This document shows positions 60,027-64,000 of a stretch of DNA of 64,000 nucleotides, piece after piece. Source of the DNA: Streptomyces sp. AC512_CC834 (lineage in GTDB: Bacteria > Actinomycetota > Actinomycetes > Streptomycetales > Streptomycetaceae); NCBI RefSeq assembly GCF_019049325.1, contig NZ_JAGMUO010000006.1, positions 1-64,000 of the forward strand, given 5' to 3'. The notes below the pieces were generated by a model. The model was given only the letters and a program-made list of their open reading frames with translations, searched no databases and was not told the DNA's origin. Both the position numbers and the translations under genes were made by a program. Within the stretch, counting starts at the first letter, position 1. Every line of letters begins with the position of its first letter.

Positions 60027-61388
60027 GTGCACGCCCACGAATCCATCATCGACCTGATCGGCGACACTCCCCTGGTGCGGCTGCGGCACGTCAGCAAGGG
60101 CCTGGCACCGACGATCGTGGCCAAGCTGGAGTCCTTCAACCCCGGCGGTTCGGCCAAGGACCGTATTGCGCTGCGCATGATCCTGGCCGCCGAGGAGGCG
60201 GGCCTGCTGCGCCCGGGCGGCACCATCGTGGAGCCGACGTCGGGGAACACCGGGGTCGGCCTGGCCCTCGTTGCCCAGCAGCGCGGCTACCGATGCGTGT
60301 TCACCTGCCCCGACAAGGTCTCCGCCGACAAGATCGCGGTGTTGCGGGCGTACGGCGCCGATGTGCGGGTCTGTCCGGCCGCGGTCCCCGTCGACCATCC
60401 CGATTCCTACCGGAGCACGGCCGCGCGGCTGGCCGTCGAGATCGACGGGGCATACTCGCCGAACCAGTACGCCAACCCGGCCAACCCCGACTCGCACTAC
60501 CACACCACAGGTCCGGAGATCTGGACGCAGACCGAAGGACGCGTCACCCATTTCGTCGCGGGCGTCGGAACCGGGGGCACCATCTCCGGCACCGGCCGCT
60601 ATCTGAAGGAGGTCTCCCGGGGACGCGTGCGGATCGTCGGCGCCGATCCGGAGGGTTCGGTCTACTCCGGCGGCACCGGGCGTCCCTATGTCGTCGAGGG
60701 AGTCGGCCAGCCCTCGCTGCCCCGGTCCTACGACCCGGAAGTGGCGGACGACATCATCGCGGTGTCCGATCAGGATTCCATCGGCATGACCCAGCGGCTC
60801 GCCCGCGAAGAGGGCATCCTCACCGGCGGGTCGGGGGGCATGGCCGTGGCTGCGGCGCTGGCCGTGGCCCGCGGCCTGGGACCCAAGGATGCCGTCGTGG
60901 TGCTCATCCCCGATTCCGGCCGCGGATACCTGTCGAAGATCTTCAGTGCCGAATGGACTCAGCGCTTCGGCTTCACCGACCAGCCCGGGTCAGGGGTCCG
61001 GGTCGGCGCTCTGCTGGAGCGCCGCGGGCACGGCCGCCCTTTGATGTTCGTGGACCCCGCCGAGAGCGTGGCGGGCGCCGTGAAGCTGATGCGAGAGCGG
61101 GGAGTGGCCCATCTCCTCGTGGCCGACGCGAAGCCTCCGGTACGGCTGCCCGAGATCCGCGGCGTCCTCACCGATTCCGGCCTCGCCCGCGGTCTGGCCC
61201 AGGGCCGCCTGAGCCCCGGTGACGAGGTCGCCGCCCATATGTCCCCGCCCCTGCCGGTCGTCGGCGTCGGCCAGTTGCTGGCAGACGTGATGGACACCCT
61301 CGACCGCGATGGCGCTGTCGTCGCTGTCGCCGGCGGCCTGCCCGAAGCGCTGATCACCACCAGCGACGTCCTGGCCCTCCTTGCATGA
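60027..61388 (+). CDS. Cystathionine-beta-synthase-like PLP enzyme with CBS domains
   Basis: A 453-aa fold II PLP enzyme: ESIIDLIGDTPLVRLRHV, internal aldimine Lys44 in NPGGSAKDRIALRM, the substrate loop PTSGNTGVGLA, glycine-rich VGTGGTISGTGRYLKE, and GILTGGSGGMAVAAAL. The C-terminal 110 residues form a CBS (Bateman) pair: VDPAESVAGAVKLMRERGVAHLLVADAK and GVGQLLADVMDTLDRDGAVVAV. The GTG at 60027 follows GGAAGGT. It does beta-replacement on serine-type substrates; with the lyase encoded two genes on it could make a diaminoacid using aspartate as amine donor (inference). Ordinary cysteine/cystathionine synthesis is the alternative. Confidence 0.88.
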   Translation: MHAHESIIDLIGDTPLVRLRHVSKGLAPTIVAKLESFNPGGSAKDRIALRMILAAEEAGLLRPGGTIVEPTSGNTGVGLALVAQQRGYRCVFTCPDKVSADKIAVLRAYGADVRVCPAAVPVDHPDSYRSTAARLAVEIDGAYSPNQYANPANPDSHYHTTGPEIWTQTEGRVTHFVAGVGTGGTISGTGRYLKEVSRGRVRIVGADPEGSVYSGGTGRPYVVEGVGQPSLPRSYDPEVADDIIAVSDQDSIGMTQRLAREEGILTGGSGGMAVAAALAVARGLGPKDAVVVLIPDSGRGYLSKIFSAEWTQRFGFTDQPGSGVRVGALLERRGHGRPLMFVDPAESVAGAVKLMRERGVAHLLVADAKPPVRLPEIRGVLTDSGLARGLAQGRLSPGDEVAAHMSPPLPVVGVGQLLADVMDTLDRDGAVVAVAGGLPEALITTSDVLALLA

Positions 61389-61418
61389 GCGACACCGACC
61401 AACGGTGAGAGGAACACC

Positions 61419-62588
61419 ATGACACAGATCCTCAGCTACGAGGATTCCGCCCACAGGGTGCGTGGCTGGCTGGCGTACGACAGCACCTCCGGCTCGCTGG
61501 CAGCCGGAGGCTGTCGGATGCAGCCAGGCCTGAACCCGGACGAACTGAGTGCGCTCGCCTCCGCCATGACTCTCAAACAACAAGTCCTCGGGCTCAATGT
61601 CACCGGTGCCAAGTGCGGGATCGACTACGACCCCCGCTCACCGGGTGCGCAGCAGGCGTTGGATGGCTTCCTGTCGTTCCTCCATGACGAGCTGCACCAT
61701 CGCTTCAGCATGGGCTCCGACATGGGCACCCGGTGGGACAACCTCCAGCAGCTCGCCGCCGCCCGCGGCATCCCCTCCATCAAGTACGCCGTGAAGAAGG
61801 CCCAGCACCTGACCGATGAGGAGTTCTTCACGCGCATGGCCCGCCTGGACGACCGGGTGGGCATGCTGACGCTCAGCCAGCGGCGGGCGGGGCACGTCCT
61901 CGCGCACGCGGCGATCGGCGGCGCCCGTGCCGCAGGCGCGGCCGGACCCATCTGCGTCGCGTTGCAGGGGTTCGGGACGCTCGGCCGTGCCGCGGCACAC
62001 GCCTTCCTCGACGAGGGAGTGCGGGTGGTGGCGATCGCCGACGAGCACGGCTGTGTCGCGGATGCACGGGGGCTGGACCTGGCCCGGATGCTGCACGGCA
62101 GGCCGGGAACACCCGTCCCGCAGCTCGCTCCCGAGCACGTGCAGCCGGCACGCGAGTCGCTACTCGCCGTTCCCGCCGACGTATTGGTCCTGGCGGCTGG
62201 CGCCGACGCTGTCGACGCGGAATCAGCTGCCGGCCTGCCCTGTCCGGCGGTGGCCGTCGGCGCCAACTACGGCCTGAGCGAGACATCGGAGCAAGCCCTG
62301 CATCTGCGCGGAGTGCTGGTGGTGCCGGACTTCATCGGCGGCATCGGCGGCTCCGCCTCGATGGAGCTGCTCTTCGGCCCCGACCGGCCACCCACCGCCG
62401 AGCAGGTACTGGCCGGTTCCGCGCGTCTTGCCCGCCGACTCGTCGATGACCTGTTCACCACGGCCCGCCAGTACGCCGACACCCCTCGTCAGGCCGCGCT
62501 GCGTCTGGCGGCGCGGACCAAGATCGACGCGGACGCGCCTGCGTATGGCCACTGCCCGTACCTCACGACCAGCGGCGCCCGGGCCTGA
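61419..62588 (+). CDS. Leucine/valine-dehydrogenase-like amino-acid dehydrogenase
   Basis: A 389-aa Glu/Leu/Phe/Val dehydrogenase: N-terminal GGCRMQPGLNPDELSALASAMTLKQQVLGLNVTGAKCGIDYDP (the two catalytic Lys positions, with GAKCGI where GGGKGGI is usual), DMGT with the catalytic Asp, and the Rossmann motif VALQGFGTLGRAAAHAFLDEGV. It catalyses reversible NAD-dependent amination of 2-oxo acids. GAGAGGAACACC precedes ATG 61419. It may aminate a 2-oxo acid formed by the ALS-like enzyme, whose product the PLP decarboxylase at 47629 could turn into the amine for N-hydroxylation (inference). Confidence 0.88.
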   Translation: MTQILSYEDSAHRVRGWLAYDSTSGSLAAGGCRMQPGLNPDELSALASAMTLKQQVLGLNVTGAKCGIDYDPRSPGAQQALDGFLSFLHDELHHRFSMGSDMGTRWDNLQQLAAARGIPSIKYAVKKAQHLTDEEFFTRMARLDDRVGMLTLSQRRAGHVLAHAAIGGARAAGAAGPICVALQGFGTLGRAAAHAFLDEGVRVVAIADEHGCVADARGLDLARMLHGRPGTPVPQLAPEHVQPARESLLAVPADVLVLAAGADAVDAESAAGLPCPAVAVGANYGLSETSEQALHLRGVLVVPDFIGGIGGSASMELLFGPDRPPTAEQVLAGSARLARRLVDDLFTTARQYADTPRQAALRLAARTKIDADAPAYGHCPYLTTSGARA

Positions 62589-62629
62589 TCCGCGCCCATT
62601 CGCCGGGTACCAGTTCACAAGGGGAAGAC

Positions 62630-64000
62630 ATGAGCCCTCATCCGCAACTGCACACCGCACACGAATCCTGTCGCCACGAACGCGGCCACATCACCGACTC
62701 CCGGTTCTATGGGAACCGCTATGCCTCCCCCGACAGCCGCCGGATCTTCTGCGATGTCTGCCGCAATCAGCGCTGGCTGGACATCGAAGCGGCACTGGCC
62801 CAGGCGCAGGGTGAACTCGGCCTGATACCGCAGGACATGGCGGACATCATCGCCAGCAGCGCGCGCATGGAACTCATCGACCTCGATGCCGTACAGCGCG
62901 AGATCGACAACTCCGGGCACTCGCTCGTCGGTCTCCTGCGCGTCTTCGAGGCGGCCTGCGGCCCCGAGGCGGGACAGTTCATCCACTACGGTGCCACGAC
63001 TCAGGACATCCAGGACACCGGGCAGAGCCTGGAGATCCGTGACGTGCTCGACGTTTTGCAACCTCAACTGGCCAGACTCATCGCTGACTTGGCCGATTTG
63101 GCCGGGCAGCACGCGGACACGGTGGCACTGGGCCGCACACATGCCCAGCCCGCTCTGCCCATGAGCTTCGGGCTGAAGGTGGCTGGCTGGACCGACGAGC
63201 TTCTGCGCCACCACGACCGCCTTGCGCAGCTGCGTGAGCGCGTCGTGGTGGCACAACTGTTCGGCGGGGCGGGCACCATGGCGGGATTCGGCGATCTCGG
63301 GCCCGCCGTTCTGGAGCGGTTCGCCCACCGCCTGGGACTCGGGGTGCCGACGACCGGCTGGCACGCCGCGCGTGACAGGCCGACGGAGTTTGTCCTCGCC
63401 CTGGCGATGGTCACCGGCACCCTCGCCCGGATCGCGGACGAGCTGCGCACGCTGTCCAGGCCGGAATTCGCCGAGGTCGCCGAGGCCTGGCGGCCGGGCA
63501 AGGTTGGCAGCAGCACTATGCCGCACAAGCGCAATCCCGAGCGCCTGGAGCAGGTCGTGGTGATGGCCCGGCTGGCGAACGCCCAGGCCGGCGCCGCCCT
63601 GTCGGCGATGATCGGCGACCACGAGCGCGACGCGCGCGCCCTGCGTATCGAGTGGGCCTGCATACCCGACATCGCACACTACTGCCTGGCCGCATGCGGC
63701 ATGATGACGGAGAGTGTTACCGGACTGCTGGTCCATACCGACCGGATGCGTCACAACACCGAGGCTGCCGCCGACAAGATCATGTCCGAGCGGCTCATGC
63801 TGACGCTGGGTAAGCACATCGGCAAGCAGCGCGCCCACGAACTCGTCTACGAACTCACCCAGCGCGCACAACAGGAAGGCCGGCTCGTGCGCACCCTTGT
63901 GGAGGCATACCCCCAGATCAGCGGGAAGCTGGGGCCGGACGAACTGGAGGAGATCTTTGACGCGTCCAGCTACCTGGGCTCCTCCTCCGTGCTGACCGGC
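62630..64000 (+). CDS. Adenylosuccinate-lyase-like fumarase/aspartase superfamily enzyme (truncated by window end)
   Basis: At least 457 aa, still open at the last base. Superfamily hallmarks: HYGATTQDIQDTG, RTHAQPALPMSFG with the catalytic His, and signature GSSTMPHKRNPERLEQ at residues 293-308. Residue 294 onward carries the mobile Ser loop. It resembles PurB and 3-carboxymuconate cycloisomerases. AAGGGGAAGAC precedes ATG 62630. Such lyases release fumarate from N-succinyl compounds, or, in CreD-like enzymes, nitrite from nitrosuccinate. With the CBS-like enzyme, removal of fumarate from an aspartate adduct to leave an amine is plausible. The C-terminus lies outside the window. Confidence 0.88.
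   Translation, partial: MSPHPQLHTAHESCRHERGHITDSRFYGNRYASPDSRRIFCDVCRNQRWLDIEAALAQAQGELGLIPQDMADIIASSARMELIDLDAVQREIDNSGHSLVGLLRVFEAACGPEAGQFIHYGATTQDIQDTGQSLEIRDVLDVLQPQLARLIADLADLAGQHADTVALGRTHAQPALPMSFGLKVAGWTDELLRHHDRLAQLRERVVVAQLFGGAGTMAGFGDLGPAVLERFAHRLGLGVPTTGWHAARDRPTEFVLALAMVTGTLARIADELRTLSRPEFAEVAEAWRPGKVGSSTMPHKRNPERLEQVVVMARLANAQAGAALSAMIGDHERDARALRIEWACIPDIAHYCLAACGMMTESVTGLLVHTDRMRHNTEAAADKIMSERLMLTLGKHIGKQRAHELVYELTQRAQQEGRLVRTLVEAYPQISGKLGPDELEEIFDASSYLGSSSVLTG

Noticed and set aside
56924..60250. Very long minus-strand open frame opposite the sulfotransferase, binding-protein and TPP genes
   Set aside because: It mirrors the codon pattern of the plus-strand genes, has no family features and is rich in His/Arg/Pro as expected of an antisense shadow in high-GC DNA.
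1..64000. CRISPR arrays, rRNA genes, riboswitches
   Set aside because: No regularly spaced repeats with unique spacers, rRNA-like stretches or conserved riboswitch cores were seen on reading both strands.

Overview
The window is from a Streptomyces or close relative. GC content is very high, start sites often carry GTG or TTG, SARP and gamma-butyrolactone-receptor type regulators are present, and rare TTA (bldA-dependent) leucine codons sit almost only in regulators. Nearly everything belongs to two adjacent secondary-metabolite regions.

Left region (about 1-31 kb): an aromatic type II polyketide cluster. It has KS-alpha, KS-beta, ACP (20.1-22.9 kb), a discrete acyltransferase, a DUF6059 peptide, a didomain aromatase/cyclase and a DpsC/CerJ-like KSIII. 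A starter-unit block holds citramalate synthase, an alpha-methylacyl-CoA racemase and a fatty-acyl-AMP-ligase-like protein, which fits a 2-methylbutyryl-type branched starter. Tailoring and export are a P450 with its own ferredoxin, two dehydrogenases and an MFS pump. dTDP-glucose synthase and 4,6-dehydratase lie beside a TPP-dependent E1 alpha/beta pair, an arrangement known for two-carbon-branched sugars. An AlkZ/YcaQ-type DNA glycosylase suggests self-resistance to a DNA alkylator. Together this resembles trioxacarcin/LL-D49194-type pathways (inference). Control comes from a two-component pair and a SARP. A hydroxymethylbilane-synthase paralogue closes the region.

Boundary (about 31-34.5 kb): a second SARP with two TTA codons, more than 1 kb of non-coding DNA with an IS5-like transposase remnant, and a TetR-type receptor with a TTA codon.

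Right region (34.9 kb to the window end): a cluster built round a valanimycin-type azoxy (N-N bond) cassette. It has a PLP decarboxylase, a VlmH-like amine N-hydroxylase, a VlmR-like flavin reductase, a VlmO-like membrane protein, a VlmB-like diiron protein and a VlmA-like aminoacyl-tRNA-dependent transferase. Around these are a KS-AT-DH-ACP synthase with ligase, thioesterase and SnoaL-like protein; an LLM monooxygenase operon; a degenerate asparagine-synthetase homologue; an MGMT-AlkA fusion for alkylation repair; a sulfotransferase; a leaderless periplasmic-binding-protein homologue; and four amino-acid enzymes (ALS-like, CBS-like, Leu/Val-dehydrogenase-like, and an adenylosuccinate-lyase-like protein cut by the window end).

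The most striking element is a tRNA-like gene at 38318-38402 (minus). It has perfect acceptor and T arms, a long variable arm and serine-type identity features, but its anticodon arm is a 7-bp stem with a 4-nt cap, so no ordinary anticodon loop exists. It sits behind a promoter with three GTCAG-type repeats at exact 11-bp spacing. The same architecture drives the divergent PKS operon, the decarboxylase, the N-hydroxylase operon and the sulfotransferase operon. I propose a non-translational, SARP-induced seryl carrier that feeds the VlmA-like transferase.
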